From CAXMRP01 sp965216515 (GTDB lineage Bacteria; Pseudomonadota; Alphaproteobacteria; Rhizobiales; Afifellaceae), in the NCBI GenBank assembly GCA_965216515.1, contig OZ244173.1:3596001-3660000 (forward strand): a stretch of DNA of 64,000 nucleotides. Reading direction: 5' to 3'. Shown here in pieces: positions 8,028 through 17,241 of this stretch. The position numbers were made by a program, and so were the translations under genes. Every line of letters begins with the position of its first letter. The first letter of the stretch is position 1. The notes under the pieces are model-generated. The model ran no database searches. It saw only the letters and a program-made list of their open reading frames with translations, and was not told where the DNA came from.

Positions 8028-11000
8028 TCGCCTATTTCGCCCGCCATCCAACAGCCGCCAACCTGTTGATGCTTGCCTTTATCGTTTCCGGCCTGTTTGC
8101 GGCGCCGCTTCTGCAGCGTGAGACTTTTCCGCGCGTCCAGCCAAGCAAGGTCGAAGTCACGGTGCGCAATCCGGGTGCCCGGGCCGAAGATGTCGAAGAG
8201 GCGATCTGCCAGCGTATCGAGGATGCCATCGACGGTATCGACAATGTTGCCGAAGTAACATGCGAAGCCCGCGAGGGTCTGGCGCGGGCGGTGGTGGAAA
8301 TGAACGAAGGCGCCGACCTTGATCGGTTCACCACGGATATTCGCACCGAAATTGAAGCGGTCACCGTCTTTCCCGATCAAGCCGAAGATCCGGTAGTCAA
8401 GCAGCTTGGCAGAACTGATTTCGTTGCCTCCGTCGCGCTCACCGGAGCCGCCAGCAGGCCTGACCTCAAGGCGTATGCGGAAGGACTCAAGGATCGCATG
8501 CTGCGTCATGGCGGCATTCCCAATGTCGAAATCAAGGGTTTTTCCGATCACCAGATCCGCATCGAATTGTCGGATGCGACGATTAGGCAATATGGCGTAA
8601 GCATCTCCGACGTTGCCCGTGCGATCCAGCGACAGAGCCTCGATTCGCCTTCCGGCAGTATTCTCACCAGAGATCAGGATGTGCTGATCCGCTTTGCCGA
8701 CGAGCGCAAAACGCCGAGCGACTTTCTTGACGTCGTCGTTCTCGCCGGTACGGGCGGTGGTCAGATACGTCTTGGCGACATTGCGACGATCAGCGACCGG
8801 TTTGATCTCGATGAGGCAAAGGTGCTGTTCAACGGGAATCCGGCCGCCATCCTGGATATCACCAAAACGGAGAGCGAAGACACGCTTGCCGTCATTGATG
8901 CCGTCAACTCCTTGCTGGAGCTGGAACGTCAAACCGCACCGCCGGGTATCGAGATGGTGGTCACTAATGATGTTTCATCGATCGTGCGCGATCGCTTGGG
9001 CCTGTTGCTGACAAACGGGGGGCAGGGCCTTGCACTGGTTTTGCTGGTGCTCTGGCTGTTCTTTGGTTTTCGCTATGCCTTTTGGGTTGCCGCGGGCCTA
9101 CCGGTCTCGTTTTTGGGTGCGGCAGTGCTGATGGTCGCCGCCGGTTTCACGATCAACATGATGACAATGGTTGGGTTGTTGATCGTCATCGGCCTGCTGA
9201 TGGACGATGCCATCGTCATTGCCGAAAACATCGCCACGAAGCGTCAGCAGGGGAAACCGCCGGTGGAAGCGGCCATCGAAGGGACCCGGCAGGTTTTGCC
9301 GAGCGTGTTTGCCTCATTCGCGACAACCACCTGCATTTTCGGCTCCCTTGCATTCCTGAAAGGCGACATCGGACAGGTCTTGCGCGTGGTGCCGATCGTA
9401 ATGTTGTTCGTCCTCGCCGTTTCGCTTGTCGAGGCTTTTCTGATCTTGCCGCATCACTTGAGCCATGCGCTTGGCAAAGCGGACGACAAACCGGCAAGGG
9501 CTCAAGCCGCGGTCAACGGGGGCGTTGGGTGGCTTCGCGATCGCGTGGTCGGGCCCGTCGCATCGGCGGCCGTCCAATGGCGCTATTTGACCGTCGGGAT
9601 CGCTGTCGGCCTGATGCTGCTGGCGGTCAGCGCGATCGCTGGCGGTCTGCTGAAATTCGCGGCGTTTCCCGAGTTGGATGGCAATGTCATGGAAGCCCGG
9701 ATTCTCCTGCCGCAGGGAACGCCCCTCAAGCGGACCGAACAGGCCGTGGCACGGATTACCGATGCCCTCCGACGCGTCAATGAGGAGCTGAGCCCACGGC
9801 AGCCCGGCGGCCAGACACTGGTCCGGAAGGTGGCCACCAAGTTCAACGAGAACGCAACAGCGAATGAAACCGGAGCGCATGTTGCGACAATTACGGTCGA
9901 TCTGCTTGATTCCGAAGTCCGGTCCAGCCGGATCGACGATGTGATTGCGATGTGGCGTACCGAGACCGGCGATCTGGCGGATGTCCTGTCGGTGAAATTT
10001 GCCGAGCCAAGTGTCGGCCCTGCCGGGCTGGCATTTGATGTTCGCCTTTCCGGCCCGGACCTGAACGATCTTAAGGCCGCCGCACTGGAATTGACCGGCT
10101 GGCTCGCCGGCTACCGTGGCACATCAAATCTGGGCGACGATCTCAGGCCCGGCAAACGGGAGTTGAGAATCAGTCTGAAGGATGGGGCTTCGACATTGGG
10201 CGTCGATGCCCGCCAGATCGCCGACCAACTTCGAGCCGCGTTCTTCGGCACCAAAGTAAGCGAAGTTCAGCGTGGCACGGAATCATACGAGATCGATGCC
10301 CGGATCGATCCACGCAACAAGGACAGTTTGTCCGATATCGACGAATTTACGATTTCCCAATCCGACGGAAGCCTGATCCCGTTGACAGCGATTGCCGATA
10401 TCCAGATCGGGCGTGGATTTTCACGCATAAACCGTGTCAACGGCCAACGCACTGTGACTGTACAGGGCGATGTTGATGTCTCCATTGCCAACGCCAACGA
10501 AATCCTTGCCGATACCAATGCGAGGTTTTTTCCTGAATTGGCCAAACGCTACCCGGACGTTTCGGTATCGCTACAAGGTCAGGACAAGGAAGCACAGACC
10601 GCGCAACGTTCGATGCTGAGTGGCTTTGCTCTCGGTCTGATCGGGGTCTATCTGCTGTTGAGCTTCCAGTTCCGAAGTTATGTTGAGCCGCTGATTGTGA
10701 TGGTCATCATTCCCTTCGCGCTGATCGGCGCGATCGTGGGACACATCCTTTTGGGCCTGGACTTCACCATGCCGAGCATTCTGGGATTCGCGGCGCTCGC
10801 CGGCGTGGTGGTCAACGATTCAATCCTGCTGGTCAATTTCATCAAGCATTATCATGGCGACACCCAATCGGTGGCCGCGGCGTCCCCGCTTGCCAGTCGC
10901 GCACGGTTCAGGGCGATCCTCCTGACCTCGCTGACAACCATCGTTGGCCTTCTCCCGCTGCTGTCGGAAACCAGCCTGCAGGCACAGGTCCTCATTCCGC

Positions 11001-11110
11001 TCGTCACCAGCCTGGCATTCGGGTTGATGGCCACCACACTGTTGGTGCTGTTCTTGGTGCCGGCGATCTATTCGATCCTCGATGATTTCGGGCTGGCCAA
11101 CATCGATTAG
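8024..11110 (+). CDS. RND efflux pump inner-membrane permease (AcrB/MexF-like)
   Basis: 1028 residues, full length for the HAE family. Two repeats are visible, each with one TM helix, a large periplasmic domain and five or six further TM helices. The first TM begins right at the N-terminus. The TM4 proton-relay Asp pair is present in GLLMDDAIVIAEN near residue 394, and the TM10-like segment AGVVVNDSILLVNFI is near 925. It would export drugs or lipophilic molecules by proton antiport. RQSLDSPSG and GTPLKRTEQ fit the porter and docking domains. Substrate cannot be predicted. The start overlaps the adaptor stop by 4 nt. Confidence 0.95.
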   Translation: MIAYFARHPTAANLLMLAFIVSGLFAAPLLQRETFPRVQPSKVEVTVRNPGARAEDVEEAICQRIEDAIDGIDNVAEVTCEAREGLARAVVEMNEGADLDRFTTDIRTEIEAVTVFPDQAEDPVVKQLGRTDFVASVALTGAASRPDLKAYAEGLKDRMLRHGGIPNVEIKGFSDHQIRIELSDATIRQYGVSISDVARAIQRQSLDSPSGSILTRDQDVLIRFADERKTPSDFLDVVVLAGTGGGQIRLGDIATISDRFDLDEAKVLFNGNPAAILDITKTESEDTLAVIDAVNSLLELERQTAPPGIEMVVTNDVSSIVRDRLGLLLTNGGQGLALVLLVLWLFFGFRYAFWVAAGLPVSFLGAAVLMVAAGFTINMMTMVGLLIVIGLLMDDAIVIAENIATKRQQGKPPVEAAIEGTRQVLPSVFASFATTTCIFGSLAFLKGDIGQVLRVVPIVMLFVLAVSLVEAFLILPHHLSHALGKADDKPARAQAAVNGGVGWLRDRVVGPVASAAVQWRYLTVGIAVGLMLLAVSAIAGGLLKFAAFPELDGNVMEARILLPQGTPLKRTEQAVARITDALRRVNEELSPRQPGGQTLVRKVATKFNENATANETGAHVATITVDLLDSEVRSSRIDDVIAMWRTETGDLADVLSVKFAEPSVGPAGLAFDVRLSGPDLNDLKAAALELTGWLAGYRGTSNLGDDLRPGKRELRISLKDGASTLGVDARQIADQLRAAFFGTKVSEVQRGTESYEIDARIDPRNKDSLSDIDEFTISQSDGSLIPLTAIADIQIGRGFSRINRVNGQRTVTVQGDVDVSIANANEILADTNARFFPELAKRYPDVSVSLQGQDKEAQTAQRSMLSGFALGLIGVYLLLSFQFRSYVEPLIVMVIIPFALIGAIVGHILLGLDFTMPSILGFAALAGVVVNDSILLVNFIKHYHGDTQSVAAASPLASRARFRAILLTSLTTIVGLLPLLSETSLQAQVLIPLVTSLAFGLMATTLLVLFLVPAIYSILDDFGLANID

Positions 11111-11313
11111 TGGCTGCGCGCGTCGGAGCTGGTCCGCCATTGAGGATGTCAGATGTTGCATGTGTTCAGATACTGGCACGAGCCGGCCGCGACGGTCTGA
11201 TCCTGACAGGAATGCAGGCGGCCCGGCTTCCGGCCTGGCGAACCGATGGATGTCGGCCCGGGTTCCCCCGAAGCAAATCAGGGATTGGCCGTGTCACGCA
11301 AACAATGGAAAAC

Positions 11314-11390
11314 TGGTACAGCCGGGTGGATTCGAACCACCGACCCCTAGATCCACAATCTAGTGCTCTAACCAACTGAGCTACGGCTGC
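11314..11390 (-). tRNA. tRNA-His (GTG)
   Basis: The reverse strand folds as a full cloverleaf: acceptor GCAGCCG paired with CGGCTGT, D-arm GCTC/GAGC, anticodon stem CTAGA/TCTAG with loop TTGTGGA (anticodon GTG), T-arm with GGTTCGAATCC, then A73 and an encoded CCA. The base before G1 is U (complement of 11391), not the G-1 that tRNA-His carries in most bacteria, and the 1-72 pair is G-U. This U72/A73, no G-1 set has been reported for a clade of alphaproteobacteria with a divergent histidyl-tRNA synthetase. The hisS gene lies in this same window. Confidence 0.96.
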
Positions 11391-11496
11391 ATCGGCGTGG
11401 TCGCGGTCGCGGACCCTAATTGTTCGTTCTGGCCAGCGCAAGAAAATTGACCGCCCGAACGCACAGCTTCGGCGTGTGTGGGCGATCGACGGGGCA

Positions 11497-11526
11497 ATAA
11501 AAAGGCCCGGGACGTCCCGGGCCTTT
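11497..11526 (-). terminator. Rho-independent terminator of the phasin gene
   Basis: A perfect 26-bp palindrome (AAAGGCCCGGGAC and its reverse complement, 11501-11526), followed on the reverse strand by TTTTTATT. It lies about 40 bp beyond the phasin stop. Confidence 0.88.
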
Positions 11527-11566
11527 GTGTTTGTGTAGTCCGGCGGCAGCGTGTGCCTTTCCGGTG

Positions 11567-12088
11567 TCAGGATGCCTTGACCTCGGCGGCGTATTTCGCA
11601 AACGCATCGCGCGTCGGCTTGGCGGTTGCTTCGGCGACGCCGGTCGCTGTTTCCTGCAGCGTCCGGGCGTAGTCCATCATTGCCTCGAAGCGATCGCGCA
11701 TGAACGCGGTCTGAAGCTGGATGGCATCGGCCGGCGAGCTGACCTTCATGATGTCCTTGGCGAACGCAAACGCAGAATCGGTGTTGTCCTTTGCCGCGTC
11801 GAGGGTCTTGTTCTGGAGATCGAGTGCGCCGTCGCGAGCCGTCTCGAAAGTCTCCTCAAGCAGGTCCGTGGCGTCCTCGGCCGCCGTCTTGAACTTGGCA
11901 TAGCCTTCGCGCGCGCCGGCGATCGCCTTTTCGCTGGCCGAACGGACATACTCGGGAACCTCGATGCCCTGGGCTGAGAAGAACTCGGAGAATTCGGCAT
12001 TAGCCTTCTCCATGGTCGCCTCGATTTCGGCAACCGCTGATTTGGCCGCCGAGGCGGCCGGCTTGGTCTGCTTTTTGGTCTGCGCCAT
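11567..12088 (-). CDS. Phasin family protein (PHB granule-associated)
   Basis: 173 residues, about the usual phasin size. An Ala/Lys-rich N-terminus (MAQTKKQTKPAASAAKSA) is followed by a long amphipathic helical region with the phasin pattern SPADAIQLQTAFMRDRFEAMMDYARTL. It contains no cysteine. Phasins coat polyhydroxyalkanoate granules and control their number and size. Start at ATG 12088. A longer upstream frame to 12523 is antisense to intergenic DNA and the kinase start and is not used. A strong terminator follows. An inverted repeat with TGCA cores 63 bp upstream may be the PhaR-type operator. Acetoacetyl-CoA synthetase near the left end belongs to the same carbon-storage pathway. Confidence 0.9.
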   Translation of the reverse strand: MAQTKKQTKPAASAAKSAVAEIEATMEKANAEFSEFFSAQGIEVPEYVRSASEKAIAGAREGYAKFKTAAEDATDLLEETFETARDGALDLQNKTLDAAKDNTDSAFAFAKDIMKVSSPADAIQLQTAFMRDRFEAMMDYARTLQETATGVAEATAKPTRDAFAKYAAEVKAS

Positions 12089-12150
12089 AGTCGTGTCTCC
12101 AAATGGGATGCGTGTCGTTGTGTTCTGACCGCCATATAGGTCAGCGTTTT

Positions 12151-12180
12151 GTGCATTGCAACAAAAATATTGCGATGCAC
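12151..12180. promoter_or_regulatory. Inverted repeat upstream of the phasin gene
   Basis: GTGCATTGCAA (12151-12161) and TTGCGATGCAC (12170-12180) are reverse complements at 10 of 11 positions, with an AT-rich 8-nt centre. Placement 63 bp before the phasin ATG suits an operator. PhaR, the PHB-sensing repressor of phasin genes, binds TGC/GCA-rich sites, so it is a candidate binder. Confidence 0.5.
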
Positions 12181-12288
12181 AAAAAATGTGATGTGCGACG
12201 CGAAAAATCGCAATCGCAATTGGGCAAACGCCGGCGAACTGCCGGTTTGTCCGGTGCGCGGCAAACCGGGTGCGGTGTTGCGCATCCG

Positions 12289-12296
12289 TTAACCAT
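12289..12296 (+). promoter_or_regulatory. CtrA half-site-like motif (TTAACCAT)
   Basis: TTAACCAT is an exact match to the short CtrA recognition form, 219 bp upstream of the kinase start. Short motifs occur by chance, but the second CtrA-like site about 60 bp downstream raises its value. Confidence 0.4.
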
Positions 12297-12354
12297 GTGT
12301 CGGGAATGCCCGGGATCGGCCTGATTTCGCCTCGCTTTGGCGCTTTAGTCCGCG

Positions 12355-12369
12355 GTAACCTTCTGTTAA
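12355..12369 (+). promoter_or_regulatory. CtrA-box-like site upstream of the PdhS-like kinase
   Basis: GTAA-N7-TTAA matches the CtrA consensus TTAA-N7-TTAA with one mismatch. The second half continues TTAACCAA. It lies about 145 bp before the kinase ATG. Confidence 0.45.
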
Positions 12370-12514
12370 CCAATTGGCCGCACGGGCCGGAATTTCGTGG
12401 CCGGATACGGATTGAAGCCGTCCCCGGTCCGCCGCGGTGAACGGAACGGGGACATGCACAGGCCGATTTGCATGGGGCCGATATGAGGCAACCAAGGGGA
12501 GCCGCAGCCAGACA

Positions 12515-15427
12515 ATGATCCACTGGCGGCAGACAGTGCTGGCGCTCAGCGCAAACGAGGCAGTGCGGCCCTATCTGACCGGGCGCGCGCCGGCATGGAT
12601 ATTCTCGCGCACTGGCGATCGCATTCTGTGGTGCAATTGCGCGGCCGCAAAAAGAATGGGATCGGGCGGGTTCGCGGCCGTGACCGGCCGGCGCTATGCG
12701 GAGACGAACATCTTACGCCGCGGCCTGCTGCGATTGCGTCGCCATCTGCGCCAGGCGCCGGGCATGGCCCGCCTCAAATTGCCCGGCAGCGACCTGGGCG
12801 AAATCGAACTCGCCCGCTGTCAGGCCATCGATCTGGCCGATCCGGCCGGGCATGGCAAGGCCATTTTGGTCGTCGGGCCACCAATGCACGAGCGATCCTA
12901 TCCGCCGCCGACGGCCGAACAGGAGGCGACGGATGTGGCCGAATTTCTGGCCGCCGCGGACACCATAGCCGGCCTGGTCGATGCCGCCGGCGCTTGCCGG
13001 GTTGCCGTCACCCGGAATGCAGCCGGCGAGGTGGTCCCTGTCGATTTGACCGCAATTTCGGATCGCCCCGAATGGCGTGAGTTCGCCGTGCGGTTGGGCG
13101 AAGGCGCAAACGGATGGCGGCTGATACTGATCCCCTCCCAACCCGCTTCGCCGGACCTGGTGATCGACCGCGCCGCCGAACCCGACACCGCTGTCGCCGA
13201 TCGCGGCGCGGCAGATGCCGAAAGTCCGGCCGGCGCGGGTGCATCCATTGGCAGCAACGGGCCGGCCGATCCGAAAATGCCGGCCGTCGGCCGCGAGGGT
13301 CCGGTCGCACCGGTCGCCGGGGAGGCCGAGCCAACGCGGCTGGACCTCGGATCGGGGCAACCGGCTCCCGACAGGTTGGTTTCCCCGGGCCGGATCGGCA
13401 CCGAAACGGATACGCTGCGCCTGCGCCGCGCCCTGATCGAGAGTACAAGACCGGGGGACACGGATGCTGGCGGCGGGCAGACCGAAGCGCGCTCCGGTCC
13501 GTTGAAATCCGGGCCGGTCGACGATCAGTCCGACCTGCCGGCGGAGGCGGCGTCCGGCAGCCGCGAACCGGTGCGGTTTTTGTGGCAGACCGACGCCGCC
13601 CATCGCATTCTCTTCGTTTCGCCCGGACTTGCCCAGGTGGTTGGTCGCGCCGCCGAAGTGGTGGGCGAGATCTGGTCCGATGCCGCGGCACGTCTGCGCC
13701 TCGATCCGCAAAACAAGGTTGCACAAGCCCTAGTCCGCCACGACACATGGAGCGGGTTCACGGTCTGGTGGCCGGTCGAAACCGAGGAAGTCATCGTTCC
13801 CGCCGAACTCACCGCGTTGCCGGTTTTCAGCATCGACCAATCGTTCCAGGGATTTCGTGGTTTCGGCGTGCTCAAACCGGCCGAGGCCATCACCGCCGCT
13901 GAATTCGAGGCGCGATTTGGCAGCGAATTGGGGCAGCGCGAAGCCGGCGGGGCGGATCAGTCGACGACACAGTCTGCCAAAGTCGTGCCGCTTCACGGCG
14001 CCTCCGATTCGCCGCCGCCGATTGGCCGGTTGACGCGCCAGGAGCACACCGCGTTTGAAAAGATCGCCGCGGATCTGGCCAAACATGTGAATGCTCCGCC
14101 CCGTCAATCGCCCGAAGCTCCCGCACCGGCGGAGCCCCCCGATCGGCCGCTCGAAGGCCCCGCCGATGACCGGCCGGCCGCCGCGGAGCCCCCGCCGACA
14201 TCTCCAACGCCGCCGGCAGTCCGTGAGGCGGGTCCGGGCGGCAATCAGCGCGTCTCCGGCAGCGACGCCCCGTTTGTCGGACAAACCGCCGCCGAGCCGG
14301 CCGACCTCCAGGTCCGGATTCGCGAACTGACGGCGATTCTCAACACCGCCACCGATGGCGTTCTGGTCGTTGACGGCGATGGCCGCGTGGAGGATCTGAA
14401 CACCAGCGCCCAGGCGCTTTTCGGCATCGAGGCCGACGCGGCCAGGGGTCGTTCCTTCACCGATCTTCTGATGCCGGAAAGCTGGCAGACGGCACTCGAC
14501 TACCTGTCCGGCCTGCGCGGCAGCGGCGTCGCCAGCGTTCTCAATGAGGGACGCGAGGTTTTCGGCAAATGTGGCGAGGGCACGATTCCCCTGTTCATGA
14601 CCATGGGTCGGATCGGTGATGCTGGTGCCGGGCGGTTTTGTGCGGTTCTGCGGGACATCACCCAGTGGAAGCACGCAGAGGCCGATCTCGTCTCCGCACG
14701 CAAGCGGGCCGAGGAGGCCTCCAGCCAGAAATCTGATTTCCTGGCCCGCGTGAGCCATGAAATCCGCACGCCGCTCAATGCCATCATCGGCTTTGCCGAT
14801 GTAATGATCGATGAGCGGTTCGGCGCGCTGGGAAACAGCCGCTACCGCGAATATCTGCGCGATATCCGCACATCCGGCCAGCATGTGGTGAGCCTCGTCA
14901 ACGATCTGCTGGATATATCCAAGATCGAGGCCGGGAAGATCGATCTCAATTTTACAGCCGTCCAGCTCAATGAGCTTGTACGCGAGTGCATGGCGCTAAT
15001 GCAGCCGCAAGCCGGCAAGGGACGTGTTGTCTTGCGCTCCAGCCTTGTATCCGACATACCTGCCATTGTCGCCGACCAGAAATCCCTGCGGCAGATTATC
15101 CTGAATCTGCTGTCCAACTCCGTCAAGTTCACGCGGCCGGGCGGCCAGGTCATCGCCTCAACAAGTCTGACGGAAGGTGGCGAGGCGGAATTGCGCATCC
15201 GCGACAGCGGCGAAGGAATGGCGGCCGAAGAGCTTGCACGAGCCATGGAACCGTTCCGGCAATTGTCGACCGCATCGATCGGCGATCAGACGGGCACCGG
15301 GCTCGGTCTGCCGCTGACAAAGGCGCTGGTTGAGGCCAACCGGGCGTTGTTTGCCATCGAAAGTGCGCCTGGCGAGGGCACCATCGTCAAGGTCACGTTT
15401 CCGCCGACCCGCGTCCTGTCCGAGTAG
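12515..15427 (+). CDS. PAS-containing sensor histidine kinase, PdhS/PleC-like
   Basis: About 970 residues. Order seen: an N-terminal sensor-like region (about 1-230) with a TGRxPAWIF PAS-like start; a long Pro/Ala/Gly-rich linker (about 230-350); a PAS-like region at WQTDAAHRILFVSPGLAQVV near 355; a second Pro-rich linker (about 520-600); a PAS domain near 605-725; then HisKA with SHEIRTPLNAIIGFADVM (His near 747) and HATPase_c with DSGEGM and GTGLGLPLTKAL. The core IGFADVMIDERFGALGN followed by SGQHVVSLVNDLLDISKIEAG is characteristic of the rhizobial PdhS/PleC group, which acts on the response regulator DivK in cell-cycle control. No TM helix is obvious, suggesting a cytoplasmic protein. Start ATG 12515 is chosen over a longer frame from 12437. 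Confidence 0.88.
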   Translation: MIHWRQTVLALSANEAVRPYLTGRAPAWIFSRTGDRILWCNCAAAKRMGSGGFAAVTGRRYAETNILRRGLLRLRRHLRQAPGMARLKLPGSDLGEIELARCQAIDLADPAGHGKAILVVGPPMHERSYPPPTAEQEATDVAEFLAAADTIAGLVDAAGACRVAVTRNAAGEVVPVDLTAISDRPEWREFAVRLGEGANGWRLILIPSQPASPDLVIDRAAEPDTAVADRGAADAESPAGAGASIGSNGPADPKMPAVGREGPVAPVAGEAEPTRLDLGSGQPAPDRLVSPGRIGTETDTLRLRRALIESTRPGDTDAGGGQTEARSGPLKSGPVDDQSDLPAEAASGSREPVRFLWQTDAAHRILFVSPGLAQVVGRAAEVVGEIWSDAAARLRLDPQNKVAQALVRHDTWSGFTVWWPVETEEVIVPAELTALPVFSIDQSFQGFRGFGVLKPAEAITAAEFEARFGSELGQREAGGADQSTTQSAKVVPLHGASDSPPPIGRLTRQEHTAFEKIAADLAKHVNAPPRQSPEAPAPAEPPDRPLEGPADDRPAAAEPPPTSPTPPAVREAGPGGNQRVSGSDAPFVGQTAAEPADLQVRIRELTAILNTATDGVLVVDGDGRVEDLNTSAQALFGIEADAARGRSFTDLLMPESWQTALDYLSGLRGSGVASVLNEGREVFGKCGEGTIPLFMTMGRIGDAGAGRFCAVLRDITQWKHAEADLVSARKRAEEASSQKSDFLARVSHEIRTPLNAIIGFADVMIDERFGALGNSRYREYLRDIRTSGQHVVSLVNDLLDISKIEAGKIDLNFTAVQLNELVRECMALMQPQAGKGRVVLRSSLVSDIPAIVADQKSLRQIILNLLSNSVKFTRPGGQVIASTSLTEGGEAELRIRDSGEGMAAEELARAMEPFRQLSTASIGDQTGTGLGLPLTKALVEANRALFAIESAPGEGTIVKVTFPPTRVLSE

Positions 15428-15436
15428 CGCCCGGTC

Positions 15437-16921
15437 TCAGGCGGCGAGAGGCTCGACCCTGTTGCGTCCGGCATTCTTGGCCAGGTAGAGGGCCTTGTCG
15501 GCCCGTTTGAAGACATCGGTGATATCGGTATCGTCGGGGTGAAATTCCGCCACGCCGATGCTGGCCGTCAGGGTGATCCCGGTCTCCTCATAGGTAACCT
15601 CCATATCGGAGATCTCCTGGCGGAACCGCTCGGCCAGGTCGGTCGCGCCGGCAAGATCGGTTTGCGGCAGGAGAATGGCGAATTCCTCCCCGCCGACCCG
15701 GCCGACCGCGTCGAGATCTGCCCGGCTGTGTCGGCGGCAGGTCGACGCCACTGCGCCGATCACCTTGTCCCCGGCCCCGTGGCCCCAGGTGTCGTTGATC
15801 GACTTGAAGTGATCGATGTCCAGCATCGCCAGCGAGAATGTGCCGCCATAGCGCTGTGTGCGCCGAAGTTCGGCCTCCGCAAGATCGACAAAATGCCGGC
15901 GGTTCGCGAGGCCGGTCATCGAATCGGTTTCAGCCAGATGGCGGAGCCGGCTTTCCAGGGTCGCACGCCGCTGGACTTCCGCACTGAGTGCCTGTCGCGC
16001 GATTTCCAGGCTTTCGGCGGTGGCGTGCAGATGTTCCTTCTGTCGCCTCAATTCCGCGTTGGTCGCCAATACCGATTGATGCTGGGCGGTGAGTTGCGCG
16101 CGTGCCTCCATAAGATCGGTAATCTCGGTAAAGGTCAGCACCAGGTTGTCGCCCCTGCACGAAGCCGTAATTCCAAATGTTCGCGTAACGCCGTCCGTCG
16201 TGCGCGCATATTCGAAGAACTCGCTTCGAGCGGTATCCGCTATGGTTTGCAGCCGCGCCTTGCCGTTGTTCGTCAGCAGTTCCGGAATGGAGACCGACAA
16301 GGACGAATGCAGCAGCGTCATATGGTCCTTGCCGATTGCATCGCATGCAGCGTCGTTGGCCAGGCAGATCCTGAAATCGCTGACATTGCCATCATTGTTA
16401 CGCACAACCTCCACCGCGCACACGCCGACCGGATTGGCTTCCACGATCGCCAGCAGCAGGTCCTGTCGAAACTCCAGCGGAAGGATCATGGCCAGGATCG
16501 CCGGCTCGCCGGTGTCCAGCGCCGGCATGATCAGCATCTCCCACCGATGGACCAGTTTTGAATGGCGTGAATAGCGTGTTTCGTACACCGGGTGGCGCCG
16601 GTTGTGGGCTTCGGCGAAAAGCGCGCCAAGCATGTCGGCCAGATCGGGAGGCAGGTCATCGCGATGGCATGATTTCGTAAATGCGACAGTCAGTTGACGC
16701 AATCGCTTGCCGATTGAGGTGATCTGAAACCCGTTCCGGACAATGCGCGCGCGCAGGAAATAGTCCTGCACCGCCATGTCCAGCATCCGTTCCAGTTCGT
16801 CGACGTCCGGAAGCGTGGATTCGGCATGGAGAAGAGACCAGATCCCGAGCCCGGCCTCGATGTCGCGAGACTGTGCCTTCGCCAGGATTGTATCGCTGAA
16901 GCACTCAATTATTTTGGGCAA
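15437..16921 (-). CDS. GGDEF domain protein, probable diguanylate cyclase
   Basis: About 494 residues from TTG 16921; the frame is open to TTG 17029, so the start is uncertain. The N-terminal half has a PAS-like region (ILAMILPLEFRQDLLLAIVEANPVG onward), then a coiled coil (ARAQLTAQHQSVLATNAEL to RRATLESRLRHL), then a full GGDEF domain: DSMTGLANRRHFVD, DIDHFKSINDTWGHGAGD and GGEEF. The intact GGEEF suggests it makes cyclic di-GMP. A canonical RxxD inhibitory site five residues before GGEEF is not present; RADLD is offset by one. The stretch 16921-17029 is AT-richer with rare codons, and GGAG precedes TTG 16921. It converges on the PdhS-like kinase, with 9 bp between the stops. Confidence 0.87.
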   Translation of the reverse strand: MPKIIECFSDTILAKAQSRDIEAGLGIWSLLHAESTLPDVDELERMLDMAVQDYFLRARIVRNGFQITSIGKRLRQLTVAFTKSCHRDDLPPDLADMLGALFAEAHNRRHPVYETRYSRHSKLVHRWEMLIMPALDTGEPAILAMILPLEFRQDLLLAIVEANPVGVCAVEVVRNNDGNVSDFRICLANDAACDAIGKDHMTLLHSSLSVSIPELLTNNGKARLQTIADTARSEFFEYARTTDGVTRTFGITASCRGDNLVLTFTEITDLMEARAQLTAQHQSVLATNAELRRQKEHLHATAESLEIARQALSAEVQRRATLESRLRHLAETDSMTGLANRRHFVDLAEAELRRTQRYGGTFSLAMLDIDHFKSINDTWGHGAGDKVIGAVASTCRRHSRADLDAVGRVGGEEFAILLPQTDLAGATDLAERFRQEISDMEVTYEETGITLTASIGVAEFHPDDTDITDVFKRADKALYLAKNAGRNRVEPLAA

Positions 16922-16935
16922 ACGAGGACACTCCG

Positions 16936-16953
16936 AAGACAGACACCTGTCTT
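16936..16953. promoter_or_regulatory. Inverted repeat before the GGDEF gene
   Basis: AAGACAG-ACAC-CTGTCTT is a perfect 7-bp inverted repeat, 15 bp upstream of the chosen TTG start of the GGDEF gene. It could be an operator, or coding sequence if the longer start is used. Confidence 0.35.
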
Positions 16954-17241
16954 GTCGACCACTGGTAGAATTATTCCTCGAAAATTCGGTGAACCGGCAC
17001 CGCGGAAATCGGTTAAATTCCAAAGGCAATTGAAATTTTCGGGAACAAGTTAATGTTTGGTCTGGAATTCGGCCGAAACGGGGGTGTGGAAATTAATCCT
17101 CCGTTACCGATGCCGGCTGCGTCCTAGCGATCGCTTGTCCGCAGCCGGATCGTGATGGCCGACCGGCAAAGGCTCGACGCTTGCAACCGAAACGCCTAAG
17201 TTTCAACAAACGGAAAAGCAGGTGGGCGCGGAAAGGGTAGA

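Noticed and set aside
11077..11313. Forward open frames after the RND pump
   Set aside because: Short, without domains, and one runs into the tRNA-His on the other strand; treated as noncoding.
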